Positions 8,384 through 16,160 of a stretch of DNA of 43,462 nucleotides are shown one piece after another. Where the stretch lies: the NCBI GenBank assembly GCA_030835085.1, contig JAUQWQ010000211.1, positions 1 to 43,462 of the forward strand. The letters are read 5' to 3'. This DNA is from Ignavibacteria bacterium (GTDB lineage: Bacteria; Bacteroidota; Ignavibacteria; Tepidaquicellales; OLB5). Position 1 is the first letter of the stretch, and each line of letters starts with the position of its first letter. A program made the position numbers and the translations under genes. The notes below the pieces were generated by a model. The model searched no databases, had not been told where the DNA came from, and saw nothing but the letters and a program-made list of their open reading frames with translations.

Positions 8384-9352
8384 GTGAAAAATAAAGCTAT
8401 ATCCGATGCAAAGCGTGTGATACAGATTGAACGTAAAGCATTAAGCCTTCTCGAAAAAAGATTAAACGGAAGTTTTTCAGAAGCTGTTGATATTATATAT
8501 AAATGTAAAGGCAGGGTAATAGTAACCGGGCTTGGTAAATCAGGCATAATAGCTCAGAAAATTGTAGCGACCCTGAATTCTACAGGTACCCCGTCAATTT
8601 TCCTGCATTCCGCTGATTCAGTTCATGGCGATCTTGGAATTATCAGGCGGGGTGATGTGGTGATATGTATTTCCAAATCAGGTGATACATATGAGCTCAT
8701 CCAGCTTCTGCTCGCCATAAACCAGTTCGATGTCAAAGTAATTTCAATAGTGGGTGATGTTGATTCCAAACTCAGGGATCTCTCTGACGTAATTATTGAT
8801 GCATCAGTTGACCAGGAGGCGTGTCCATACAATCTTGCACCAACAACCTCAACAACTGCAGCACTTGTTATGGGAGATGCACTTGCAATAGCTTTGTTAA
8901 GGAAAAAAGAATTTACCAAGGAAGAGTTCGCAATGCTTCACCCCGGGGGAATACTTGGCAGGAAACTGCTCTTAAGGGTAAGTGATCTCATGATTAGTGA
9001 CCAGCAAATTCCCAAAGTAAAGGAAAATGCACTTTTCAAAGATGTTGTATTTGAAATATCATCAAAAAGACTTGGCTGTACGTGTGTTGTAGATAAAACA
9101 GGAAAGCTTAGGGGTATAATTACTGATGGAGATATAAGGCGAACATTGCAGAAATTTGAAACTGTAGCTGATATAAAAGCAAAAGACATTATGAACACAT
9201 CTCCCAAGCTCATAAACGAAAATATGCTCGGTGAAACCGCTCTTGAGCTTATGGAAAAATATACAATTACACAGCTTATCATCACAGATAAGAAGAAAAA
9301 ACCTACAGGCGTAGTTCACATGCACGATCTTGTTAAAGCCGGCCTGGGTTAA
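8384..9352 (+). CDS. kdsD: Arabinose-5-phosphate isomerase (KpsF/GutQ/KdsD family)
   Basis: A 322-residue cytoplasmic sugar-phosphate isomerase that converts D-ribulose-5-phosphate to D-arabinose-5-phosphate, the first step to KDO for lipopolysaccharide. The SIS domain (about 30-190) shows VTGLGKSG, the ADSVHGDLG loop and ISKSGDT. Two CBS domains follow (about 200-322), with VVDKTGKLRGIITDGDIRRTL and KKKPTGVVHMHDLV. Start is GTG at 8384 with no visible Shine-Dalgarno and a -7 promoter element immediately before it. It is followed at 26 bases by lptC and lptA, forming an LPS synthesis/transport operon; the phosphatase KdsC and ATPase LptB are not adjacent. Confidence 0.92.
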   Translation: MKNKAISDAKRVIQIERKALSLLEKRLNGSFSEAVDIIYKCKGRVIVTGLGKSGIIAQKIVATLNSTGTPSIFLHSADSVHGDLGIIRRGDVVICISKSGDTYELIQLLLAINQFDVKVISIVGDVDSKLRDLSDVIIDASVDQEACPYNLAPTTSTTAALVMGDALAIALLRKKEFTKEEFAMLHPGGILGRKLLLRVSDLMISDQQIPKVKENALFKDVVFEISSKRLGCTCVVDKTGKLRGIITDGDIRRTLQKFETVADIKAKDIMNTSPKLINENMLGETALELMEKYTITQLIITDKKKKPTGVVHMHDLVKAGLG

Positions 9353-9378
9353 ATTAGAATTTAGAAATTACATTATAC

Positions 9379-9933
9379 TTGGTTAAGCAATACTCTATTA
9401 TACAGCTTCTAATTTTAATTATTTTGGGAAGTGTAACAGGGTACCTTGCGGGCTGCTCAAATGATAAAATTGAACCGCCTAAGATTAACATTACATCTGC
9501 TGATAGTATCCCTTCACAGGAAAGTTTTAACACAACCGTAACATTTTCTGACTCAGGCAGGGTGAAGGCTATACTTGTTGCCGGCAGAATAAGGGTTTTT
9601 ACAAAATTCAATTATACTCTTATTGACAGCAATGCCAAAGTTGATTTTTACAAAGATGGTGTTTACAGTTCTACGTTGACAGGCAGACGTGGAAAGATCT
9701 TTGATGCAACAAAAGATGTTGAAGTATACGAAGATGTTAAGCTTGTTTCCCAGGATGGTTCGGTTCTGACGACTAATAAGCTGCTTTGGGTAAACAAAAC
9801 CCAGCGAATTAAATCAGATGAATTTGTGCATATTACTACGAAAACTGATGATATACAGGGATACGGATTTGAAGCAGACCAGAACCTGAAAAATTATGTA
9901 ATATATAAAGTAAGCGGACAGGTTCAAAAATAA
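9379..9933 (+). CDS. lptC: LPS export periplasmic protein LptC
   Basis: A 184-residue membrane-anchored protein. An N-terminal hydrophobic stretch (residues 6-24) ends in a lipobox-like LAGC, so in this group it may be a lipoprotein rather than a bitopic protein. The rest is beta-rich and LptC-like: VTFSDSGRVKAILVAGRI, VDFYKDGVYSSTLTGRRGKIFDATKDVEVYEDV and LLWVNKTQRIKSDEFVHI. LptC links the inner-membrane ABC exporter to the LptA bridge. The start is TTG at 9379, the only plausible start before the hydrophobic segment. It lies between kdsD and the LptA-like gene, five bases upstream of the latter, which supports the assignment. Confidence 0.85.
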   Translation: MVKQYSIIQLLILIILGSVTGYLAGCSNDKIEPPKINITSADSIPSQESFNTTVTFSDSGRVKAILVAGRIRVFTKFNYTLIDSNAKVDFYKDGVYSSTLTGRRGKIFDATKDVEVYEDVKLVSQDGSVLTTNKLLWVNKTQRIKSDEFVHITTKTDDIQGYGFEADQNLKNYVIYKVSGQVQK

Positions 9934-9938
9934 GATAA

Positions 9939-11354
9939 TTGAAAAATTTACTTTTAAATATAGTTTTAATCCTTATTCTGGCAGATATATTATCTGCTCA
10001 GGATAAGATAACCATCAATCATGCTGATAGCCTTGTAGGTAAAACCATAGATGGAGAGCAGGTACGGGAGGCTGTTGGGAATGTTTCGCTTACCCACAAC
10101 AATGTTAATATAACATGTAACAGGGTTATACAGTATTACAATCTTAATAAGGCTGATCTGTATGGGAATGTAAAAGTAGTACAGGATACACTCACTATAC
10201 TTGCTCCGCAGGGTACTTATTACGGTAATGAATCAAAGGTAGTTTGTCCCGCGGGAGCTACGCTTATGGACCCTAAAACAACACTTAAAGCCAATTACGG
10301 CGTTTACCTTTTCAGCCAGGACCTGGCAAATTTCAGGGGAAATGTCAGAATTACAGATAACAGAACCTATACAATTACTTCCGATGAACTTGATTATTAC
10401 AGAGCCGTGCAGAAATCGTATGCGCGGGGTAATGTAAAAGTTGTAAGTGACTCATCTGTTATATACTCCGATAATCTTGTGTACGAAAAACTTATCGGTA
10501 TATCAACAGCTACCGGGAATGTGAAGATAGAAAGTGATTCAACAGTAATTACATCTAAGAAGGCAACATATTATGAATTTGAAAAGAAATCTATTGCTGA
10601 AGAAAATGTAAAGATCGATTTTCTGACCGAAGATGCAGTTGTTTACGGTAATTACGCAGAAAATTATGAAACAAGGAATTACTCATTCATAAAAGGGAAG
10701 GCAAGACTTATTCAAATAGAATCAAAAGAAGGCAAGATAGATACTACTTTCATCTACAGTGAAAAAATGGAATCTTACAGGAATAAACCTGAACATTATA
10801 TAGCTATAGACAGCGTCAGGACGATAAGGAATGATTTCCTTTCTGTTTCTCAGACTGGATATTACTTCAGAGATATCAGCGGTAAAGGGGGTGTAATTGC
10901 TCTTGCCCGTGACCCTGTGGTCTGGAATGAGAACCTGCAGGTTTCGGGTGATTCAATTTACGCTTTCTTTAAAGAGGACGTAGATGATATTTATATTATC
11001 CGCAGCGCATTCGCGCTGCAGCAGAACGAAATTGTCACTTCACGGTATGACCAGATATCCGGTATTTTTATGCATATAAAATTTCTTGATAACCAGGTGA
11101 ATTATATCCAGGTAGATACAAATGCGGCAAGCATTTATTTTGTATATGACTCAAATGATCCAAACGGTGCTAACAGGTCTACCGGAGATGTGATAAAACT
11201 CTTCTTCAAATATAAACAGGTCGATAAAGTCAATATTTTCGGAAAACCAAAAGGAACATATTTCCCTGAAAATCTTGTGAATACAGATGAGCTCAGGTTA
11301 CTTGGATTCAGGATAAGAACTGATAAACCCGTTAGAATCACACCTTCTCAATAA
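9939..11354 (+). CDS. Large OstA/LptA-like LPS transport protein
   Basis: A 471-residue exported protein with a signal peptide (MKNLLLNIVLILILADILSAQ) followed by repeated OstA-type beta-jellyroll turns of the form GNVxVxxDxxxIxSDxLxY: GNVSLTHNNVNITCNRV, YGNVKVVQDTLTI, RGNVRITDNRTYTI, RGNVKVVSDSSVIYSDNLVY and TGNVKIESDSTVI. E. coli LptA has about 185 residues; this long form is typical of Bacteroidota/Chlorobiota OstA-like proteins and could bridge the periplasm with more repeats or act as the N-terminal half of an LptD-like unit. No C-terminal barrel is apparent. Start is TTG at 9939, five bases after lptC. Confidence 0.85.
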   Translation: MKNLLLNIVLILILADILSAQDKITINHADSLVGKTIDGEQVREAVGNVSLTHNNVNITCNRVIQYYNLNKADLYGNVKVVQDTLTILAPQGTYYGNESKVVCPAGATLMDPKTTLKANYGVYLFSQDLANFRGNVRITDNRTYTITSDELDYYRAVQKSYARGNVKVVSDSSVIYSDNLVYEKLIGISTATGNVKIESDSTVITSKKATYYEFEKKSIAEENVKIDFLTEDAVVYGNYAENYETRNYSFIKGKARLIQIESKEGKIDTTFIYSEKMESYRNKPEHYIAIDSVRTIRNDFLSVSQTGYYFRDISGKGGVIALARDPVVWNENLQVSGDSIYAFFKEDVDDIYIIRSAFALQQNEIVTSRYDQISGIFMHIKFLDNQVNYIQVDTNAASIYFVYDSNDPNGANRSTGDVIKLFFKYKQVDKVNIFGKPKGTYFPENLVNTDELRLLGFRIRTDKPVRITPSQ

Positions 11355-11444
11355 AATTGCCAATAAATATCGTTTTAAAAATTTTGTAAATATTGCGTTT
11401 TTTGCATTATTTTGCATAATTTATTTTTTGTGTTTTTGGCACTA

Positions 11445-11475
11445 TTTGACAATAAAAAATAAATCATTATATTAG
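11445..11475 (+). promoter_or_regulatory. Promoter of the HU operon
   Basis: TTTG (11445-11448), 19 bases, then TATATTAG (11468-11475) fits the Bacteroidota TTTG-N19-TAnnTTTG layout with one mismatch. The same bases also read as TTGACA-N16-TATATT, a sigma-70 type promoter. Transcription from here would give a leader of about 180 bases before the HU start at 11663. The 11355-11662 gap holds no other gene. Confidence 0.65.
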
Positions 11476-11627
11476 TGCAGTTAGTATACCGTTTTAAAGT
11501 AAAGGTTTATATAAGGGATATATAGAGGGAAAGAAGCTTATAAAACCGTCAGAAAAGAAATACCGTTCAGTCAATATTGAAAAGTCACCCCGGGTACTAT
11601 TGATAAATTCTACCAAAAAGGGTATCT

Positions 11628-11659
11628 TTAATTGGTTTTCTATATCCAATTAATTTTTT
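11628..11659 (+). promoter_or_regulatory. Terminator-like hairpin directly before the HU start codon
   Basis: TTAATTGG (11628-11635) pairs with CCAATTAA (11646-11653) over a 10-base loop and is followed by six T's (11654-11659). The ATG of the HU gene is at 11663. The stem is AT-rich, so it would be a weak terminator, but it also covers the ribosome-binding region. A role in attenuation or translation control of the HU operon is inferred. Confidence 0.4.
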
Positions 11660-11662
11660 GAT

Positions 11663-11938
11663 ATGACAACGATAGACCTGATAAACAAACTGGCAGTTGA
11701 ACACAACATAACAACGGGGCGTGCTGAAATGATAGTAAGCATACTTGTTGAAAGACTTGTGGAAAAGCTTAAAAAAGATGGAGAAGTTCAAATTACCAAT
11801 TTCGGTACTTTCAGCATCAGGAGAAAAGACCCTGATTCATCTTCATATATGAAGCTGAACGAACCTATCCCGATGGTAAAGAACCATGTAACCTTTTTTC
11901 CTGACAAAATATTCCTTGAAAGTATTAATTCTCATTAG
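11663..11938 (+). CDS. HU/IHF family DNA-binding protein
   Basis: A 91-residue nucleoid protein. It starts MTTIDLINKLAVEHNITTGRAE in the HU helix-turn-helix dimerisation region and continues through VQITNFGTFSIRRKDPD, the family beta-sheet signature leading into the DNA-binding arm. The arm (residues 57-75) is short and atypical, without the usual RNP(x)TG motif (MKLNEPIPMVKNHVTFFP instead), so it may bend DNA differently from HU/IHF. It lies 26 bases before a second gene whose N-terminus has the same fold joined to a membrane segment and SPOR domain, so the two products may dimerise or share DNA sites. Confidence 0.88.
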   Translation: MTTIDLINKLAVEHNITTGRAEMIVSILVERLVEKLKKDGEVQITNFGTFSIRRKDPDSSSYMKLNEPIPMVKNHVTFFPDKIFLESINSH

Positions 11939-11964
11939 AAATTACCCAATTAAACCAAAGGGTT

Positions 11965-13845
11965 ATGATAAAACAGGAAATAATAGAGAAGATCAGCAAG
12001 TATTTTAAGCTCACAAGCTTTGAAGCAGAAAAGATATACGACGATATCTTCGCTGGAATAATAAAAGGTGTGAAAGAAGAAAATATAGCTGATGTTACAA
12101 ACCTTGGTGAATTTATCATTAAATATAACAGCGGTGATGAAAACAATAAGAAGACCGTTGAATTCCTGCCAACATTATCCCTTGAAGAAGAAATAAATCA
12201 GAGGGCATTTGAAGAAAGCAGACAATTCCAGCCCGGAAAATTCATTCAGTCTGAATTAACAGATAAACCTGATGCGAAAAATACAATCCCAACTGTAGTA
12301 AATGAAAATTTATCCGGAATAATTTCTGATAAGGAAAAAAACGATATTGATCAGGAGCATAATGTTGTTGAAGATGAGATCAAAAGGAGACGGGATGAGA
12401 TTTTAGGCAAAATTACTAAGCCTAAAGAAGAAATTAAAGCGGAATTTAATGAGAAAATCAACGAAAGCACAATTATTCCTCCGGTTATAATTCCGCCGGT
12501 AACAGAAAAGATCACTGAAGTTACTGTAGAACATATTGAAGCCAAAAAAACTATTGAAGAAGTGGTAAATAATCCAGATGAAGTATCTGCAAAAACTGAA
12601 ATTACAGAGAAAGCTGAAATTACGGCAAAAACTGAAGAGATTTCTAAAACATCAGAAGAAATTAAGAGTAATATAACTGAAACTTCCAAAGAAGTGGAAG
12701 AAGTAACAGAAAATTCTTTTTCTGACTTTTTCACAGAAGTTTCAAAGGAAGAACATAACGTTACTTCCTCGATCAAATCCACCATCCCCCCGTTAGAACC
12801 GCCGGTGGTACCTCCGGTTGAAACAGTTATTCCCCCCGGTGCTGTTGAGCTTCATAACCAGATAACAGGCGACCAGGGTAAAACAAACGAATATCAGACC
12901 ACAATTACCCCGATGCCATTTGCTAACGGAAACGGCAATGGTAACGGCAACGGCAGTGGTGAAAATTACGAACATAAGCTTCAGGATAATTCATATTACA
13001 TCTGGTATAAAGATAGCGAGCCCAACTCTACCGATACACAGACAATGTCTTACGAGTATGAGCTGCTTTACCAGGCCACAAAAGAAGCCGAATATAAATC
13101 AAAACTAAGGATCTATGTAACAACATTTATAATGTTCTTTTCCATAGTACTTATTCTTTTGATCTTTTCACCGGTAATTTACAAGTATTTCTTTTCACCG
13201 GCTGAAGACCAGAATTCTGAGGAAGTGCAGCAGGAAACCAGTTCTACTAATGAACCACAGAATAGTAATCAGAGTACTAACCAGGCTTCAGTTAATTCAC
13301 TGGAAAACCAGCCGCCTGTAAATAATACCACACAAGAGCAGCCTAAACAGGAAGTAACACCTCCCGTTACACAGCAGGAACAGCCAAAGCAGGAAGCTCC
13401 TAAACAGGAACAGCCAAAACAGGAAGCTCCCAAGCAGGAAGCTCCCAAGCAGGAAGCACCTAAGCAGGAGGCTCCAAAACAGGAAGCACCAAAGCAAAAT
13501 TCAACTCAGAGTGTTCCGGGAGTTACAAAAAGCTCGATGGGATGGCTTGATGATTATAATAAAGTGATTTACGTTCAGCTTGAAAATGGAAAGTTTACGA
13601 TACAGGAATCAGCATGGGACTCAGATGCCAAAGCAAACAAACGCATAAGCGCTGTAGGCGGACTGGTTCCGGGACTCAAAGGCAGTGTTTTAAAAGTTGA
13701 TCTTGGTTCAAAGGGCACTTGGTATCGTGCGAGATTTGGTGAGTTTTCTACGATTGAAGAAGCAAAGCAAAAAGCAGAAGAATTAAGGAATAAAGAAAAA
13801 AGCAGGCTTCATGCTATGCTTTTAACTTTCTTTCTGTACGCATAA
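11965..13845 (+). CDS. HU-like domain / transmembrane / SPOR-domain protein
   Basis: A 626-residue protein. Residues 1-75 look like an HU-superfamily domain (MIKQEIIEKISKYFKLTSFEAEKIYDDIFAGI, then VTNLGEFIIKYNS). A long acidic, Thr/Glu/Pro-rich, probably disordered region follows, then a transmembrane helix near residues 380-402 (FIMFFSIVLILLIFSPVIY), a Gln/Pro linker with eight KQEAP/KQEQP units, and a SPOR domain (about 527-612; VYVQLENGKFTIQES-like start, WYRARFGEFSTIEEAKQ end). SPOR binds denuded septal glycan, so the layout would tie DNA or nucleoid proteins in the cytoplasm to the division septum. HU-superfamily domains joined to SPOR are known in Bacteroidota; the function is inferred. 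Its 3' end overlaps the convergent lnt gene by 37 bases. Confidence 0.85.
   Translation: MIKQEIIEKISKYFKLTSFEAEKIYDDIFAGIIKGVKEENIADVTNLGEFIIKYNSGDENNKKTVEFLPTLSLEEEINQRAFEESRQFQPGKFIQSELTDKPDAKNTIPTVVNENLSGIISDKEKNDIDQEHNVVEDEIKRRRDEILGKITKPKEEIKAEFNEKINESTIIPPVIIPPVTEKITEVTVEHIEAKKTIEEVVNNPDEVSAKTEITEKAEITAKTEEISKTSEEIKSNITETSKEVEEVTENSFSDFFTEVSKEEHNVTSSIKSTIPPLEPPVVPPVETVIPPGAVELHNQITGDQGKTNEYQTTITPMPFANGNGNGNGNGSGENYEHKLQDNSYYIWYKDSEPNSTDTQTMSYEYELLYQATKEAEYKSKLRIYVTTFIMFFSIVLILLIFSPVIYKYFFSPAEDQNSEEVQQETSSTNEPQNSNQSTNQASVNSLENQPPVNNTTQEQPKQEVTPPVTQQEQPKQEAPKQEQPKQEAPKQEAPKQEAPKQEAPKQEAPKQNSTQSVPGVTKSSMGWLDDYNKVIYVQLENGKFTIQESAWDSDAKANKRISAVGGLVPGLKGSVLKVDLGSKGTWYRARFGEFSTIEEAKQKAEELRNKEKSRLHAMLLTFFLYA
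13375..13494 (+). repeat. Eight tandem 15-bp units coding for QEAPK/QEQPK
   Basis: Eight in-frame 15-base units beginning CAGGA (13375, 13390, 13405, 13420, 13435, 13450, 13465, 13480) encode a Gln-Glu-Ala/Gln-Pro-Lys linker between the membrane helix and SPOR domain. Units 4 and 5 are identical. Copy number could vary by slippage without a frameshift, which would change how far the SPOR domain reaches into the periplasm. Confidence 0.9.
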
Positions 13846-15479
13846 AAGCTTAAAGAACCAAGCAAAGAAATTGCAGCTGTTATAGACCCTAACAACCCGA
13901 TTATATCCCCGTGTTCGGCATAAAATGTCTTTTCCGTATTTCCAATTATATTCCTGTCCACTACACCTGATTGCCAGTATTCGATCCTGTCATAAATATT
14001 CCCCATTGGGTCAATAAAACACGATACACCTGTTTGTGCACACCGCACTATCCATTTCCTGTTTTCAATTGCTCTTAATACTGCATACTGGTTATGCTGC
14101 TCAGGCCCAGAAGTATTTCCCCACCATCCGTCATTGGTAACAATTACAAAATACTCTGCCCCGTTTTTTGTGAACTCAGTAACAAATTCACTGAATACCG
14201 ATTCATAACAGATAAGTCCGGCGAATTTTGTATTTATCCCTTTTGCAGAATCCTTCAGATCAAATACAGTCTGGTCACTTCCCATTTGCCAGCCGCTGAT
14301 CCCAACTCCCCAGGTAAACCATTTTTTTGCAAATGGTACCTTTTCCTGGTAAGGGATCCTTTCACTAAATGGCACCAGTTTAACTTTCTTGTGAATAGTC
14401 AGTTCTTTGTGGTACTTTTTAGGTTCAATTAGTATTGCTGAATTAAATACATCAAACTTTCGTTTTGAACCGTCTGTGATCCTGTGGTCCGTGGGAATGT
14501 TATCACCTTCTTTATAATAGTACTTGTGAGGGATTCCCATAAAAATATATTTGCCTGTTGAATCAGCCAAATCAAAGAATCTTTTTGATTTAAGCATGTT
14601 AATATCTTCAAGAAAATAGAACGGGGGAGCTGTTTCGTGAAGAATAAGCATATCCGGGTTGAATTTTAAGCCATCCCTCAGACCATCGATATATGTATTC
14701 AAAATCTGACTGTGTTCGCCTCCCCATTTTTTGAAAGGATCAGTATTGGTTTGTACTATGGCAGTATTAACAACCTTTGAATGATCTTTAAGATTATAGT
14801 AACCGGTATTATCAACTGAATCCAGCCGGTATGATGAATAAAAATTCGGAAGCAGGATTAATATTAAAAGTACAACAAATGATACAGCAGCTTTCGGTGA
14901 AGATACTTTCCACTGTTTATTGTATATCCTCGATAAAATATAATATAACAGAGCAGAAATTATGCATATCAGGAATGTGAGTCCGTGAACACCTGTAAAT
15001 TCAACTATCTGAATCCTGTATAAATTATAAGTCTCGCTGTTTCCTAGCTCAAGCCAGGGGAAAGCAAACTGCCAGATGTTATCAAAATACTCATAACCGA
15101 CCCATATCAAGGGAAAGAGTGCTAAAGCCAGTTCTCTTTTAATCTTTGATACACCATAAGTGATAAGAACCGGAATGAGCATAAATAGGGAATGAACAAA
15201 TACGGTTGCAACTCCGCCAATTTTCAGAAATGTATCATCTGAATGCCAGCCGGAGATCCAGTAAAGTGAGATTTCATTGAAAACCAGCATAATCACATAA
15301 GCTCTAGCAAAAGCCTGGCGGAATCTCGATGCGTTGAGTACGAGATACAGCAGGATCATAATTCCGAAATAGATGAAGAACCATGTTTTGAACGGAGGGA
15401 ATGAAAATCCTAGCAATGCTCCGCACAACAGGCACAGAATGAATGCTCTTAAATTTTTATTTTTCGGGAGTATGTTCAA
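13809..15479 (-). CDS. lnt: Apolipoprotein N-acyltransferase
   Basis: A 556-residue inner-membrane enzyme that adds the third acyl chain to lipoproteins. The N-terminal half has about six hydrophobic helices, including GALLGFSFPPFKTWFFIYF and VEFTGVHGLTFLICI. The periplasmic nitrilase-like domain shows the catalytic glutamate in LILHETAPPF, the lysine region KLVPFSERIPY and the nucleophile cysteine in GLICYESVF, followed by VTNDGWWGNTSGPEQHNQYAVLRAIENRKW. A last C-terminal helix (LLGSITAAISLLGSLSFYAY) completes the topology. The start appears to be TTG at 15479, directly after an in-frame stop. ispF ends 29 bases upstream, so the two form an operon. The abundant lipoproteins in this window are likely substrates. 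Confidence 0.92.
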   Translation of the reverse strand: MNILPKNKNLRAFILCLLCGALLGFSFPPFKTWFFIYFGIMILLYLVLNASRFRQAFARAYVIMLVFNEISLYWISGWHSDDTFLKIGGVATVFVHSLFMLIPVLITYGVSKIKRELALALFPLIWVGYEYFDNIWQFAFPWLELGNSETYNLYRIQIVEFTGVHGLTFLICIISALLYYILSRIYNKQWKVSSPKAAVSFVVLLILILLPNFYSSYRLDSVDNTGYYNLKDHSKVVNTAIVQTNTDPFKKWGGEHSQILNTYIDGLRDGLKFNPDMLILHETAPPFYFLEDINMLKSKRFFDLADSTGKYIFMGIPHKYYYKEGDNIPTDHRITDGSKRKFDVFNSAILIEPKKYHKELTIHKKVKLVPFSERIPYQEKVPFAKKWFTWGVGISGWQMGSDQTVFDLKDSAKGINTKFAGLICYESVFSEFVTEFTKNGAEYFVIVTNDGWWGNTSGPEQHNQYAVLRAIENRKWIVRCAQTGVSCFIDPMGNIYDRIEYWQSGVVDRNIIGNTEKTFYAEHGDIIGLLGSITAAISLLGSLSFYAYRKKVKSIA

Positions 15480-15508
15480 TATGATGGTAATTTATTGATG
15501 CTGAAAAA

Positions 15509-15976
15509 TTACTTTAGCAGACAAATGGAGTAAGCAGAACAACCCTGTTTTTTACCTATGAATCCCAGGCCTTCTGCAGTTGTTGATTTGATCGAGATCT
15601 GTGTTGATCTTATTCCGAGTGTTTTTGCAATGTTCTTTTTCATCTGGTCAATGTAAGGACTTATCTTTGGCTCTTCAAGAATAAGTGTAATATCAATATT
15701 GCCGACTTTCAGCTTATTTTTCCTGATAAGCTTCAGGCATTCAGCCAGAAGAACAAGGCTTGAAATATTTTTCCACCTGGAATCTTTATTGCTGAAATAA
15801 TAGCCAATATCTTTCAGTCCTGCTGCGCCAAGCATTGAATCACACAGAGCATGCAGCAATACATCAGCATCTGAGTGCCCTAAGAGCCCCTTTTTATGTG
15901 GAATTGTAACCCCGCCGAGTATCAGCTTTCTGCCTTTTACCAGCTTGTGAACGTCATATCCTAATCCTATTCGCAT
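15509..15976 (-). CDS. ispF: 2-C-methyl-D-erythritol 2,4-cyclodiphosphate synthase
   Basis: A 155-residue enzyme of the MEP isoprenoid pathway that cyclises CDP-methylerythritol phosphate and releases CMP. The start MRIGLGYDVH gives metal ligands D8 and H10, GHSDADVLLHALCDS supplies H42, and KSTTAEGLGFIGKKQG is the C-terminal signature. The usual FPDTDP loop reads YFSNKDSRWK, a divergent form. I chose ATG at 15976; three codons further upstream a TTG exists, but it lies inside the promoter -7 element (15983-15990), so the mRNA may be leaderless. It is followed by lnt on the same strand. Confidence 0.93.
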   Translation of the reverse strand: MRIGLGYDVHKLVKGRKLILGGVTIPHKKGLLGHSDADVLLHALCDSMLGAAGLKDIGYYFSNKDSRWKNISSLVLLAECLKLIRKNKLKVGNIDITLILEEPKISPYIDQMKKNIAKTLGIRSTQISIKSTTAEGLGFIGKKQGCSAYSICLLK

Positions 15977-15982
15977 AATCAC

Positions 15983-15990
15983 CAAATATA
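15983..15990 (-). promoter_or_regulatory. Bacteroidota-type -7 element (TATATTTG) abutting ispF
   Basis: On the minus strand TATATTTG is followed by six bases and then the ispF ATG (15976), so a transcript would start at or beside the start codon. Confidence 0.5.
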
Positions 15991-16136
15991 TAAATAATGT
16001 AAGATTGTTTTAAGCCATTATAATTTGACGTAAATTTATATTGTTCGTGTTCAGATTTCGTTTGTAATTTTGATGCAACATTTCAAAAATACAAGCTTAA
16101 ACTAATTAATGGTTAGTAAATAATCCTGTATTTGAG

Positions 16137-16144
16137 TAATTTTG
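16137..16144 (+). promoter_or_regulatory. Bacteroidota-type -7 element (TAATTTTG) for radA
   Basis: TAATTTTG matches TAnnTTTG and lies 16 bases before the radA ATG at 16161. A TTAG at 16113-16116 is a partial -33 match at 20-base spacing. A second TAATTTTG occurs further upstream near 16060. Confidence 0.5.
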
Positions 16145-16160
16145 CAAATTAATCAAACAT

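Noticed and set aside
12351-12785. A 144-residue minus-strand frame rich in Ser/Val/Ile
   Set aside because: Shadow of the Thr/Glu-rich low-complexity region of the HU-SPOR protein.
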